Assembly (NCBI GenBank): GCA_900708905.1
Contig: CAADRB010000001.1
Span: 3,983,929-4,047,928 of the forward strand
Reading direction: 5' to 3'
DNA: 64,000 nt
Source of the DNA: Hymenolepis diminuta
Taxonomy: Eukaryota; Platyhelminthes; Cestoda; Cyclophyllidea; Hymenolepididae
The notes under the pieces are model-generated. The model was not told where the DNA came from. It worked only from the letters and a program-made list of their open reading frames with translations, and searched no databases. Each line of letters starts with the position of its first letter. Position 1 is the first letter of the stretch. The position numbers and the translations under genes were made by a program. This document shows positions 42,684 through 57,288 of the stretch, piece after piece.

Positions 42684-45600
42684 GTAAGCATATATTAGGG
42701 AAATTGCACACTTAAACTCTCAGTAGGATTCTTAGGCCAGTAGTATTATTATTTTAACCTACAGCTAAGCAGAAAAGAAAACAATTTTTTCAATGTATGA
42801 AAGCAATTACAATCGAATAGGTAAAGTTCAATAAAGTTAAAGAGAGGAGATTCAAAAGTGTGCATCAAAGGGATTGTAGATGTTAATTTAACAGAAAGTT
42901 CATTGCTTCACGTTCCGAAATTAAAATTTCATGATTTATCCTCCGGAATACTCCCGGAATTCTAATCTACAATTTTTGGTGCTTATTGAATTGCTGCCTA
43001 ATTATGATTTTCAGTTACTTTAATTGAATCATTTTGTTTTCTCATAAAAAATATAAAAATATAATTGTTTTAGAATTTTCAGAATATCAATATTTCTGTT
43101 TTCATCTTGATTTATCTGTTTTCGTACTTAGTTCTAAGTAATGACATCTACAGCATTGTGTTTACCATTTTAACCCTTTATTCAATTCATACTGTTCAAT
43201 GAAATTCAAATCGCAATAATAACCATAAACACATCCCAAGGTTCCACTTAGTGGAATAATGCTCATTCTCTATCTGATCTTCAATTTTTCCAAGAAAAGA
43301 AATCTCTCATCCTGTCTGGGAAGTGACCATGGATTTTAGTCTACTAAAGATATGCTATTTAACAGTTTAGGCTCAAGTATTTAAATAACCTTTCGATCTC
43401 AAATAGACATCAATTTCATTTTTATCTAGTTATTTTATTTTACATAGTTATCATCTAATTCAGGAAACAACGGATTAACCTATTGAGGAATGAGTGGTCG
43501 GGAGGAGGGACCGTGCTAATATAAGGGATATAATTAGAACGTCGTGATTCCGCCCCTTCCTGAATATCAATTTCATCAGGTCACCTTATTACTAATTGGG
43601 GTGTAAATAATATCATCGTGTTTAGCTTTTCGAGAATCAAGCTTTAGTATTTAACTCCTGGGTCCCTGAATGGTATTATGCGCCTATTGATCGGCTTAAT
43701 AGATTTAGTGATTGGCTACACCAAACCGATGAGATTTTTGTCTGTTAGAGTCTTATTTTGCGGAAAATTAATAGCAATCTTTCAAATTAATTAAAGAATA
43801 CTCTTAAAGTCCGGAGCAAGAATCGTTTAAGCACGAAATTTAAAGAGGCTTAACGTGGGACATTTTGAGCTATACCAACGCAAATCTCAAATTTTCATTT
43901 TCTCCCTTTGAAATGTAAAATATGAAAATATCAAGCACTTAATTTAAAGAAAGCCCGATGAAATTGACGCATCCATGCGTTACTGTTATCACTTTTCTAA
44001 AACGATATGATTTCCCTTAACGAAAACACTGCATTAAGTGTAGTGGTTAAGTAAACACGTTAATAGCTTTTAAAATTTTAAATATGGGAGAAAAGTCATT
44101 GGAATAAGCAAATCGCATACCTGGTAGTATTAAAGTGAAAGTCTACAGTTTTAGAGATCGAATAAAAATTTCTTGACCTTTTTATTCATGACAGTTTGGT
44201 CAAATCAAAGACTTTATTGGCATCTTCGTTGACTCTACTTTAAGCCATTTAAGTCCTCATTGGTTATTCGGATTAATTTTCTGGGTTATTTAAATGAATT
44301 AATTCTCTGAGCTGGCTTTTCACAGGTCTTGTCTCTACGAGAGCTTAATCTAAAGATAGGCTTTCTTGCAGTGTTGAGAAAAGCCTTACCTCTATTACTA
44401 TCAGACATTCTTAATATTATTAAGGCTGGCTAAAATGGAAGATTGACCTCAAGAAAAAATTGATTGACCTTGGATTTACTTAGAATAATTAGGGCCAATT
44501 AAAAAAGTTATGAGCTCTGTAAGTTGTTACTTGACTCAACAGATTTTACAGCTAATAGTATCAACTGCTGTCTCATCAACGTTAATTTGCGACACCAGAA
44601 ATATAAAAGTGTTTGCTTTTTAGGTCTTGTTGTTTCCGACAGGCTCTGTTTCTATTTCTATATCTCCTCCTGCATAAATCCATCCAGTTTTATTGAAATT
44701 TTATTCCGTGATGCTAAAACGACTGAATACATGTCAAATTCTACTGAACGCATTCTTTTGGCAGTGGACCAATTAAGAATAATAGACGTATGCCATATCT
44801 AATTGATAAATAACTCATCGTTTGACAATTACCTTACTGTCTACCTTGGTTTTAACTAATACTACTTGTGATTCAACAATAACCTTTTTGTTCTTCAGTA
44901 CGAAATGTAAATTACTTAAATATAACTTTGAATTATATAATTGACTCGTCTGTCTGTTTTTCGAAGTTGTATTTTTATCCACAAGGACGGGAAACTGAAA
45001 TTTATAATCCTGTGAGAAAGTGATGAAGTCTGTATACTTTGTCTAGGTGTAATAAAAATATTCGATTCCGCTTTCTAACAAACTACCTCATAGTTTTGTC
45101 GTCAAAAAGAATAATAAGTACTTGTTACATATAAGAAAAATAATATTTTTCCTAAAATAATTCCTATATATAAGATTATTTTCCACCCTTTAATTCATGC
45201 TTCCTTTAATTTCCTTTTATTCAAACGAATTTATTTACGTTACGGTTGTAAATAGCATATAATATAAACCGACCGATCGATAGGAAAACGTGCATCTTGT
45301 GTTGAGATATAATGGCTTGGGCCGTTTATTATTGTGGTGTTGTCGGGTCGTGCTTGTAACTAGTGCAGTGTCTTAGAGAATCTAAGAATCGGTTACGGTA
45401 TCCTACAGAGAAGGGCGGATTATAACAGTAGTCATCGTTTATTATTGTGCTACAAATCATTTTATTGCTTCAGCTGCAGTAGTATAGAGTTCATTTATCA
45501 GATTTCTACCTTTTGTGACCATATTTTCATATCTTTTGCTCTTAAGCTGAAGTATACGCCACTATAATTTCTGGAATTCAAAAACATCATGGACAAATGT

Positions 45601-47254
45601 TATTATTTTGTTTAAGTTTCGTGTTGACTCTCTCACTGACATTCCGGTTTCCTAATGGGTAAAAACACTCATTTCGGATGTGGTCGGGGAGTTAACCGCA
45701 GAATTTATTGTTGGAGAGTCATGTGAATATTTATTTTTATTCAATAGTAATGATAGTGTTAATTTGAATTGAATTTTCATGTCAATATTCAATAACCGTG
45801 CAATTAAGAAAAACCGCGGTAATGAAAGATGTTAAAAATATTGTTGATTAATTTAAATATGACACATTATACAAAGTTGGTTATAAAAGCATTGGGGATC
45901 ACTCCTAAAAGGAAATCTTTTTCAATTGCAACGGAGACCAAATTATCAGCCATACCGACCTTAGTAGTCATGTTCAAATTTTAGCGTAAACTGCAAAATA
46001 TAGTAAAGAATATATGATAATATGCAGAGTAAAAGATTTATAATGACTGAAAGGCTCATAAATACGGAAACAGACTATTCCTTTGACGGTAGATTGGGAG
46101 TAAAATAGAATCAGCACAAGTAAAGTAGAATTCTGGATTCATAAAGTTGCTGAATTTTTCGGTTATATTCAGTGGGCCAAGCCACAATGTTCCACATGTT
46201 AAATTTCAAAATATAATCACAAGATTGCGACTTCCAGATCTTATACTATCTAAGTAAATTTATCCATTAAGTCTGGCCAGCTACTAAATCTTTATTCGAT
46301 TATATTGGAATGATTGTCATGTATCGATTGTACTGTATTCAAAAGAGTAAAGTGAATAAATAAGCATGGAGCATTAAATGTCACTCATAAATACACACAT
46401 TAGTAGTTAAACAAGGACAATTGCACAGAAATCAGTGTGGTCGCAGTGTCGTTTTTCTTATCCATCTCTCAGAATAATTGTATCGGTGTGTATAAGTTTT
46501 AACCAACTTTTTAACTTTTATACGCCGATCCGAATATGTTTCATCTCTTTGTCAATAGGTTGCTTATCGATTTTTCCCGAAATCCAAAACCTGCTAATTG
46601 AATCTTACAATTTTTAACTTGCCACTTCAATTCTGAAGCCTCTTCTTTGTTCTCTATCGGTATAAATACTTTGCTACCTTATCCGCCTCCTTCCTAATTT
46701 GCTACAGAAAGTTTTCAAAGTCTCGCTTGTTTTACCATTCTTACAAGGGTATCTGTTTAGCTAGAACCTCTCGCGTTGTGAAAAGATGCTTTTTCTACCA
46801 TTTATCATAAGGATGCTCATTTCATGGCAGTACTATTATTATCCAAATTTTTTTAATTGCAAGTCCCCCATTATGTCTTTTAATAATATTACTTCATGAG
46901 TTTTTGAGAAATACGTTATTCATTCATTTGCTCAAAAAGCCATTTGTTCACTTAAGCTTATAAATATTTATAAAAAGCGCCTAATATCGCTTTTAAATTA
47001 ATATTCGAAGAAAAAAATAAAACCGATCGAAATTTCTCACAGTTTGATTTGTCGAGAAAAAAAGTATCCATAAGTTCGGTATTTTCTATTAATATTGGCA
47101 ATTCCTTTAATAGGATCTGCAAAAAGCGATTATGTTTCCTTTTATTTCAAATCAAATGGTAAGAACCAGAAAGATGCTGGGTGGAGAGGGCTTTATTGAT
47201 CACTTCCTTGTTACTGTGACTCAAAAGCTTAGTCATTAAATACAAAACCAATCT

Positions 47255-47455
47255 AGGCTGCAGGGATCTTGATTGCTGATTGGTTGAGGAGGGCCCTGCA
47301 CACACGCCGTGCTTGTTCTCTACGCGACCGGTTACATCTCTGCACTTCCCAGAAAGTTCTAGCGCACGTGATTCAATCAGCCTTGTTAGCGTTTGTTAAC
47401 GTTGTGACCCCCACACCTTCATATGGAATAACATATATGGGCAATAAATAAGTAG
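47255..47455. other. GC-rich patch in AT-rich desert
   Basis: About 170 bp of roughly balanced composition contains ATTGG (inverted CCAAT), GGGCCC, several CpG dinucleotides (ACACGCCGTG, CTACGCGACCGG), a CACGTG E-box (GCGCACGTGATT) and GTTAACGTT. It ends in a CAATAAATAAG polyadenylation-like tail. It resembles a promoter or an LTR/solo-element fragment; no coding frame with an ATG start. Confidence 0.35.
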
Positions 47456-50400
47456 AGATTTTATCTATATAATTAATTAACAAAGGGAAAAATATTAAAA
47501 GCTAAATTCCGGTCTCTCAATACAATTTCTACTAGCGGTAATATCATAACAACCTAATAAGTTTCCAGTAATTTTATAAGAAACTGGTGAAGGTTAAGAT
47601 AAATTGAAATCCTGTAGTTATTAATTAATTCGCTTTCTAATAGTAGGTATATAAACCATAGATCATCTTTATGAGCATAGGTTGAGATTGAATATGTATT
47701 AATCAGTAGTAGGAATTATTCGATTTTCATACTTACGGAAGGGTCTTAAAGCCTCGTCAAATTAATATCCAACGCTTTTCTGTTAACTTTTGATAAACCC
47801 TGATCACCATAAGCCGTGCCCAATGTTTACTTAAGCTTTGCTCTGTAAAATTAATGAGAGACAACAGTTACTATATATTCTGTTCTGCTATTTTACCTTC
47901 TTTTTCTTCTCCTTTTCTTCTTTCCTTCAGCTGCTATCGTTCAATATTCTATTAGTCCATCTCAATTCTTGTCCTTTAGTCCTGGGAAAGGTTGTCTATT
48001 CCTATTAGTCTAAAGCCATTGGGTTTTATGGAGGACATCTCTAATCTAACTCAGTCAATGTAGCTTTAACTGGAATTAAGGCTACTTTAAATGATTAATA
48101 AAAAATAAACTATGAAACGAATATCAAAATAACTTAACAGAACTTATTTCGTTTGATAACACAACCATAATATAAAAATATCCAAAGAGTGCTATCACAT
48201 TTCCTACCTCAAAATTAGGGTATTCGTAAAGTACTCCTTTTCATGGCATGAAGACACGTGTTTATAATAAGTACAAAATCTGTGCCAGAATTTTCAATTT
48301 TAATAAAGGGTTTAAAAAGTACAAATTATTTTTAAGATTTTAGGGATTGCTTTAACTTTCCTTTATAGAGGAAATTTCAATTATCTACCCATTATTCATT
48401 TTATTTGATTAACAAATTTTTACTTAATTCATTTGATTAAAGAAACATATCAAAAAATTAGAGCTTTCGACTGAAAATTTGCTGATGTGGGAGCAAAATT
48501 CAGAGGTTTTGGACTTGAAACGGAGATTTGTACACAGTTTGTGTTGAGATTTTTCCAAAAGACCTTCATGGGGTGATTTTTCTTTGAGAAATGAAAAGTT
48601 TACAAATGTTTGATTTTAACAAAAAAAGTTTAAATTCATTTTCATTCTCACATTCTAAGTAAAATTTATCTAATAGTAGAATTCAGCTCACGGTTGAAAT
48701 AAACTGTTTGAGGGGTTAGGCAACAACACTCAAAAATAACCAAGTAAACCAGCATCTCGAAGTGGGGGGAAGAGTGATATCTTAATAACCAGCCCCACCC
48801 TATTTCTGAATTTCGACTATTTAGTCGTATATGTTCCTCTTTAAGTAATCTTTATCCCTCTTTCCTACTGTTAACGATTATATTCACCACATTCATAAAT
48901 TCTCCCATTTCAATATTCATGACTCATATTAATTGCATTATTATCATTTAAGTGCCTTCGTTAGTCCCTGGTATTATAATACCGTAGGATATACCAGAGC
49001 CAATGTTTCCGTCAGAGTTATATTCCTGCTAGTTGGTTAAGATAGCATTACTGATTTCCCTGTTGATTATCTAATCCACTGAACTTATCATAAAGCGCGT
49101 CCGACTAGCTATCATATTATTTGTTTGTGAACACAATAATTTTGTGTGTATATAAAAACATTAACTGTGAAGGGCTAATCGAATTTAACGCGAATAAATC
49201 CCATTCTCTGGATTGGTCACTACGCGACTAATTTCATCCCTTTTGATACTGCTCAGTATAGCGGAATTAGTTAATTTTCTAAGGTGCTATTAGCGTCCTT
49301 TTTTTCTTGGTCCTTTCATTATCTACAAATTAAAAAATTTTCTTTTATACAAATGGTGTGACCATTTATATAGGCTTGATCTGCGGCTAAAACTAAATGC
49401 AAGACTCAAGGTTAATTAATTTAATAATTTTTATAATATTTAGCAGAATAAGTAAGATATATTGATAATATAATGATTGAAGTCACTGTGAAATATCCGT
49501 ATTAAGTCGTAAACATTTTGGAATAAAACGTACCGGGAGTAACAGAAAACGGTTGGCTATCTTTAAAAACATCTTATCAGATTTAGAACGAGGAAAGAAA
49601 AAAAGGAAAATGACAGGGTTGGTTGACTTGGATGTAAATTTGGAATTTGCGCCAAAGTAAACAAAAATTTTGTTCCTTATTTTCCCACTTAGCCATCCCC
49701 CAATTTTAAAATTTACCCGCACAACTGAAAATGTTGAGATTTAATATTCTTGCTAATTTTCCTCCTTGATGAGGTTTGAATGACAAAAATGCTTGCACAT
49801 GATTGGGATGATTTAATAATTTAATAAAGATCTTTTTCAAATCGACAAGCTTCACATTTCTTCTTTTATTATGATAAATATTACTTTTGAGGCACATATT
49901 TTACACATTATTTGTTATGAAAGTTCTGATTATCAAGTATGATATAAATTTATCAGCTTTATGGTACTTAAAACAGGTAGATATTTTGTTATGAAATTAA
50001 ACAAGTTGGAAATATTTTTTTTCGAAGACGATATATCAGTCTCGATTTATATTGAAGCAGACTTCTCCCCTACAATTTTTACTTTCTTAACCCATTTATC
50101 GATTTCCTCCATTTTTCTGTCCTTTAAATATTGTTTTGTTTGGTTCTGCCTATGACTCATTCCGAAATCTTTGAGCTATCTACCGATTATCCGCATTATC
50201 TAACTCCTCTATTCACTTTTCTCCACACAGTCACTTAATCCATTATCTTAATATACTGATCACAAGACTGATGTCTCCTCTCTGTGCTATAGTATTATAA
50301 GTATTTTATTCCTGTTCCCACCTTCTTTTTATGGTAGCTCAATCTGAAAGCGTGGAAAGACCAGAATATTGGTATGTTTCTCTAGCCAACAATAGAACAT

Positions 50401-53400
50401 TTATAATTTTGTCTTTCCAGAGAAAAATAAATAGAAGACTTCAATCATTATTCGTCACTGTTCAAATATTCTGCATTGTATTGGCTCGAAAATAAAATTG
50501 ACTTATTCGTGAGAGTTCCGACATCGAGTGCTTACATCTGTAATCTACTGGAATTAATTAAATGAGCAATCATCAAACATCGAAAATCCTGAAGATGACC
50601 CCATTTGCTAACCTGGCCATAAAATCCCAATATTCGATGTTTAGAAAGTTAAGAGGACGGCAGTCTAATAAATCTATGACTACTATGAAGTAAGACCCTT
50701 TCCTCGTGCTCATTTTCATTTTCATCTTTACTCAATTCCTACATTTTCAACTTTATTAAAAGTTCTACCATTTTCTCAACTCTGTTATGTGAGATAATTC
50801 GTTATTTGATCTCAATCTCTTGCTCATCCCTTGGAAAATTGCGAAGTGAAGTGTTAGGATCGACTACCATAATTACACAACTGGTGATTCGGCACTGGAT
50901 AATGTGGAATTATCACAGGACTGAATAAAAAGACTGATTAGTGGGATATTACAGACTGCACTCTTCCCCTTATGTAAATGTGGACAACTCAGTGCTTCTG
51001 AATTCAAATTAGGTCTTCATTGCCCTTTTATTATTGACTCTATTAATTTTGCCTTATTTCACACCATACTGGACTTGTTTGCTTTTTGGATGCCTTCCAG
51101 TTGCCGAAGTTTGAGAAAATTTTTCCTTGCCGTGGACGATATTATTAACCGTTATTCCTTATTTTATGTTTTATTGTGGTGATTTTTGTTTTGATATGAG
51201 AAATAAAAATCTAATTACGAAACTCTCTTAATAAAAAACGGATAATTATGGATAATTTTGTTGAATAAATGTAGTAATGTCATTTATATTGGCAAATAAA
51301 TTTTGAAAAATTGTGCATATCTTTCTTTTAGACTTGAAATCTTTTAAAGAAAGTTAAGACTTTGAAAAGTAAAATTTATCGATCGAATCTCGGAGATAAG
51401 TGAGAAAAATGGCAGACGATTTGCTTAATAAATCAGCTCTTGGCAAACAACTAATAATTATTGATATGTTTTAAACAAATGCCCCGGTAATTACAAAATT
51501 ATTAATAGTTTTAGATAAAATTCTGTATAAACTGTCATAAAGAATGTCTCCTTTAAATCTATAATATAGTTGTGAATTACTGAAAACTCGGGGTTTTAGC
51601 CTTGTGGCAGAGTTTGAGTTGACCGCCGTTGATTTTGAGTAAATATATATAGTAATTTACCGAATAGCGGTGTAGTAACAGGAGAAAGGGAAAAATTTCT
51701 CTAATGCAGAAAAGGTATTTGCGTTATGAAAGGCGATTGCATGCGTCAAGGTCTACAACCTTTCAAGGATACATAAAGTGATGCTTAAATAAATCACTTG
51801 TTCAAAGAAGGGTAATATAAAATTCGACTAACTGGGAGCACAATGCCCAAATGCTGGTGAGTGCAATTAGCTTAGAAATCTTCATATTGGATACAACAAG
51901 CGTGAAAAAGAAGAAATTGTCCATGCAACCACTCTTATTTTTTTGCGCTGCCGGGTGTGAAGCAAAAAAGACCATTCTAAATGCAATGCTGCCCAACTAA
52001 AAGAGGGGAAAATTTTTCCATGAATATAACTTTCTGAACCAAATATTTAAATTTTAAAAATAGAAAGGTATGTCAAAATGCAGAAGGATTAGCATCTTGT
52101 CGAGTTTGCTCTTCAATGAACAAGGATTCAAAAAGCTGAACATCCTATTGTCTTGTTTTTATCTTTGATATGATCTTTAAATAAATGGACTTCTGATAAA
52201 ATAGAAAATTCCACTCTGTAGGAGATATGGAATTCATGTCAGGTTATCATGCCAGAACATTTCATTTATGTGTTTCTTTAAGTAGAATATCCCAGATATC
52301 TACACCCAATCTTCTTCTTAGAAATTTAAAGAGTTCCAAGTCTATATCGATACTCGACTTCATCCATTTAAATATGTCACTTAATTTAAGTATATTTTCC
52401 TGTTTACTTTTGCCTATGTATTTACAAATTACCTTTTATCCGCAATCCAATTAATGGTTTTCCAAAATAGGACGTCTAAAATAATGAAAGAGAGTCATTG
52501 GACAAGTTAATTTGAATTCTACTAAGATTCACTTTATTGCAAAAAAAGAATGTTATGAGAGTTTAGGGAAAAAGGATACAATCCGTTTTTCTGCATTATT
52601 TAGCATTATAATTACCTTTATTTCATTGAATTCTACATGATTTATTCCAATTATGGAGTATTTTAGATAGGCATTAGGCATTGCTGATCAAAATAATGTA
52701 ATAGAAATTGTGAATTCAAAAAATGTCACTCAAGATTGGTATTAGGCTTAAGAGAACATGAATTATGCTTTAACGTCCTCAAAATTTGTGACTGATATCA
52801 ACCAGATAATCTTGGCCGTTTGAAAGTAGTCAGATATAGTGAGATGACATGATCCTATATGCTAGTCTATGGGCTCGACTTAGTGCAAAAATGAATCTTT
52901 ACTCATAAAATATAATATAAACCTACTCCTATCTAGTAAAAAGTGGGCATCCCGATGCGTTTAGTATTTAAATAAAGTTAGAGTCTTGAGACTTTCTGGT
53001 TTATTGTTTCTTCTTTTTTTATTCTGAGTATTAAACTATTTAACTGATAATTAAAATTTAAAAATGAAATAATAATAATGATCAATTAAAATTCAAAATT
53101 TTATTTATTAGAAAAGCTATTGAGAATGAGTTTAAACGAGTAAAACCAGTGGATTCGAAGCTACTTTATATTGATAAATTTCAAAATTCTCTACCACCAG
53201 TTACAATTTTGAGGGTTGGTATTCTATACTGCATGTCGATTTTAATCAAATTTTTTGCATAATCGATTTGGATTAATATGGAGAACTTCAGTTAACTGAT
53301 AAATATTATTTCAACTTTATTTTATGTGGTGAAAGTTTGAACTATTAAATTTTGGCACTTCGCCAAAATGTCCAATCTTATCCAGCCAATGAAAACATGA

Positions 53401-55976
53401 GATTTATCACTAATATTTCCTGTGTTATAGAAGTATAGCCAAAATCATCATTATTACATGGCAAGAATTTGTCAAAATGTCTTTTTTGATATCGGCTTAA
53501 AAGAAATAATAACTTTCAACGGTTTCCCGATCAGGTTCGTGTTATTTAGAATACCAATGTTTAATAGCGACATAATTCAGTTACTTAGCGGAATTGGATA
53601 TAATTTAGCTATTCAGCCATTCAAGGATTATTTCAAACCACATTTAACTATTTGATTTGTTCTCTCAGCCTTACACTTGAATTCACTACAGTATCGAGGT
53701 ATTGCAAGGTGATGTATTTAGTTTCATTAGGTAAATTCTTGAACTCTATGTTTGTAAACGTCTGATCAAAAGTTTTTTTAATAATTTCGGTTGTTAAACA
53801 CGGAGAATATGTTTGAATTACTTTGATGGGTCTAGTATAGGGCTTGACCTTAGCCAAAATATTTTTTTCTAGAACGGACCGATGTCAGCGGTTTTATCGG
53901 GGCTCCACTGTGTTCACTGTCCAACCAAGGGTTTCTTATTTATTGCCTCCATGCGCCTAAAAGGGAACGCAATAAGGACTCCGGTTATTTTACTCAAGCC
54001 GTCATTTTTTTCAATTTTCATCCATTGTTTAAGGAAATGTTTTTGGATAAAGAGTTCAACATTTAACATACCAGATCAAGATTTAAAGCAATATTTCAAA
54101 AGTCACCTCCATGTTACATTTGGGTTATTTGAATAAACGATAGTATAGAGAATACGCCAAGAGAGTTAATTTAAAATTAACTAAAGAAAATGAAAGCCAG
54201 GGATCTCCTCTAAACTAAAATTGCATTCTTCATCTACTTACTTTAAGGAGCTTTATGGTCCAAGATAACTGAGAGCCCTTGAAGTCAAACATCAAGTTAG
54301 TCCAGTTCAGCAAGAGTATTTCAATAATTCTTTGCCAGTCGTCTTAATCAGAACCCGTTGACTAACAGAAAAGTATATTTATTATGTTTAAAACATGAAA
54401 TAAACTGAATAACTACAAAAAGTGATTTCTTTAATCTGCAACTGCCTACTAGTCTTGGATTAAAATTCTGATACTTACTTTGGATCCATTTATTATAACC
54501 GAAACAGTCAGTTTTGCTTATATACTCGGTGGAAGAACACAATTATTCTCCCTCCTTGCTTACCGCAAATTTTGCGACGTTTAATATAATTTTAGACCTC
54601 TCAGGCTTTATAATTAGCAGCTTAACATTGTGGACTTTCAATTAGCAGTAGGAAGCCCAAATTCTGTGCCGCAAAACATACACAAATCTGATTTGTTCCG
54701 ACATGAATGACTATTTTTCTGATGAAAACCTGTAAGTTTTTATAATCATTATATGCCCGGGCATATAAAGTGAATAAATGTTGTGTTTTAAATAGAACTT
54801 TAACAATACCACTACATCTGTATTGTGCCCATCTATTATTAGCCAACAATTTGCATTAAATATTTAATGAATAACGGTGACTCGTAAATAATACTGCTGA
54901 AGTAGTTACAGAAGTAGAGTTGTCCTCTTTAATTTATGTTTGCTCCCTGCTAAATAATGCAAAGTTGTGGCGTTTTGAATCAATGCAAGCCATACTAAAT
55001 ACCTGCTGACAAGCCTCGCCACTTTGAAGAGTGGAATACAGTAGTTCTCTAAAGTACAATCTCATTAGGAACTTCATTACTCTGACAACGGAGTCAACTG
55101 CCACTAGAATGTATGGCACGTTATTCCGAAATCTACCTTCTCTTTCTTTATTTGAAGAGATGCGAAAATTAGAATCAAAAACTGAGTAAATAGTTCTAGG
55201 TATAATACTAAAAATTATATAAAAGTATTCACTAGAATGCAGTAACCTTATTAATCAATTTTCAACTCCCTCACCTTGAGCAGTTTATCGATTTTTACGC
55301 TGTTATACTTCTAGTAAAGAAATTTCTGCCTAAAACGAATATTCTGATACCTCCTCCGCTCTATGGTATTGCAATTTGTAAAGAAATTAAGGACAGAACT
55401 CGTATCAATGCTCTCTTCTGTTTTTTAGATCCTCATTTGTATATTTTTAAAGTTATTTTATGTCACTTTTATATTCATGATTCTCAGTTGCTTTAGTATG
55501 ATGAATTAGTCAAATTAGAAGATAAATGTTCAAAAACGAATATAATAAAAGCGTTTCAGTAAGGCCTAAATGGTTGAATATGATTAGGTATAGTTTAAGG
55601 ATAAGATACTGGAACGAGTGCAAACGGATATTTGACCGACTTAAATCAGTTAAAATATAAAAATCAGTGATATAAAAATAAATTCCCTTTTACGATATTT
55701 TTACTACTAACAATAATACAAAGAAACTCAACAATTTTTAACTGTTAGAATCAACTGTATCGGTTAACAAAAAGTTCAACAAATGATAATGGGAAGGAGG
55801 CGAAAGATTGTTGCCAAAAACAACGTCCTGATATTAAAAAGTCTCACTTCATTTTATATTTGAGTTTGAGTTATACAACAGTTACTAACTAGTAGTTCAA
55901 AATTGCTTGATACATTACATGGATTGGAGCAAATGCTTGTCTACGAAGCTCAATACTTATAGGTTGGTTCTAAATA

Positions 55977-56010
55977 TCTGGTTGTAAATGAAGTTCGGTC
56001 TAATTTTTTA
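55977..56010 (+). repeat. terminal inverted repeat of mariner copy 2 (left)
   Basis: TCTGGTTGTAAATGAAGTTC and on; corresponds to the 25649-25682 end of copy 1 with several substitutions. Confidence 0.7.
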
Positions 56011-56145
56011 GCTATGTGGTTAGGGCACAATTACTTCGAATTAGCTTGTTTATGTTGCATGCTTCTTTATGGTAATTGATAAAATTTAACTTTTTCTTTC
56101 AAATAGTGTAATAATCATCGTTATCAATAACTATTTCAAGCGCTA

Positions 56146-57157
56146 ATGTACACTCCAAATAAAGAACATATGAGGCATATTTTACTGTTTAAATTTCATA
56201 ACGGAAATACGGCAAGCTCAGCAGCAAAAACACTCAAGCACACTTATGGAAATGATGCTGTGAATGAAAAGACCTACAGAAGGTGGTTTTCTGCAGGTGG
56301 TTTCAAAAAGGATGACTTCAGCCTGAAAAACGAGAGACGAACCGAGAGCAGGATATTCAAAAAACTCAATTCTGAGTAATTGCAAGTTGCCATTGATGAA
56401 AGTTCAACTTGCGCTACTAGAGAACTGAGCAAAACCTTTTACTTAAGTCGCCATGTGACCTATATATGACTATATATAGGGAAATGAAAAGACTTGGCTG
56501 GGAAAGTCTCAAAGGCTGGCAAATGGTCCCCCCCCTACACGATTTGTCAGAAATCAACAAGCAATAGCATGTGATCTGCTGTGTTTCACTGCGTTCTCGT
56601 GAACCTCAGACACCTTTTTTAGACTGAAGCATAATTGACAGCCACGAGAAGTGGTGGATCCCTTACAGCAATGTTAAGCACAAAAGACAGTCGTGACCAA
56701 GTCGAGGTTCAATGGCAATTCCACAACCGAGAAGTGGACTGTATCCGAAAAAAATTCTTCTGTGTGTATGGTGGGATTTGAAGGGAATTGTTTGTTAATA
56801 ACTAGTGGGTGATAATCAAACAATAACATGTGAGGTTTACTGTTAGCAGCTAACTCGTTTAAAAGCAGTTAACGGCAGGAAAAACGGCCTTCTTTGATGA
56901 ATCGAAAAGGAGTGATTCTGCACCATGACATTGCCAGACCCCAAATTTCAAGAGCAACAAAAATCTTGAAGAATTTGGCCGGGAGGCCATGCATCACCCA
57001 CCATATTCTCCCCATCTTCTCTTGCACCAACCGATTTTCATCTTCTCAGGAGCTTAGAGACTCATTTAATGGGACAAAGGCTTACTTCAAGAGAAGAGAT
57101 CGAAATGAAGTTAGTTTCTTCTTTGAGTGCAAACTGGCTAAATTCTATGAAGAATGA
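56146..57157 (+). pseudogene. mariner transposase, copy 2, broken
   Basis: It carries the same stops, frameshifts and lost first Asp (DSHEKW) as copy 1, so both derive from one already dead sequence or one overwrote the other. The first open part is 56146-56379 and the last 56894-57157. Confidence 0.85.
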
Positions 57158-57254
57158 GAAAGCTTATGGCAAANTGGGAAGATGTAATTAATAAAAATGG
57201 TGACTATGTTGAACACCAGATGTATTTTTGACAAAATTTTCACTTTAATTCAAA

Positions 57255-57288
57255 TTAAAAAATGCACAGTTCTTCTATTGCAAGTGGA
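57255..57288 (-). repeat. terminal inverted repeat of mariner copy 2 (right)
   Basis: Reading inwards: TCCACTTGCAATAGAAGAAC then TGTGCATTTTTT. The inner half equals copy 1, the outer 20 bases do not. Confidence 0.7.

Larger units (their letters stand above)
41478..55976. other. 14.5 kb without a recognisable gene
   Basis: AT-rich throughout, with many short frames on both strands, the longest about 113 codons (41652-41993, +). None shows domain signatures, splice context or codon character that I would defend. Exceptions are listed separately: a TATA box with downstream donor at 42.55 kb and a GC-rich patch at 47.26-47.42 kb. Confidence 0.4.
55977..57288 (+). mobile_element. mariner-family element, copy 2 (1312 bp, full length, inactive)
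   Basis: Bounded by TA at 55975-55976 and 57289-57290, with terminal inverted repeats TCTGGTTGTAAATGAAG (left) and the complement of CTTCTATTGCAAGTGGA (right). From about 56143 to 57269 it is essentially identical to copy 1 read on the other strand: equal spacing, one clear silent difference (GCA/GCG Ala codon) and one N at 57174. Its outermost bases differ from copy 1 at roughly one position in four. It lies 30 kb from copy 1 in opposite orientation, outside any gene. Confidence 0.9.
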
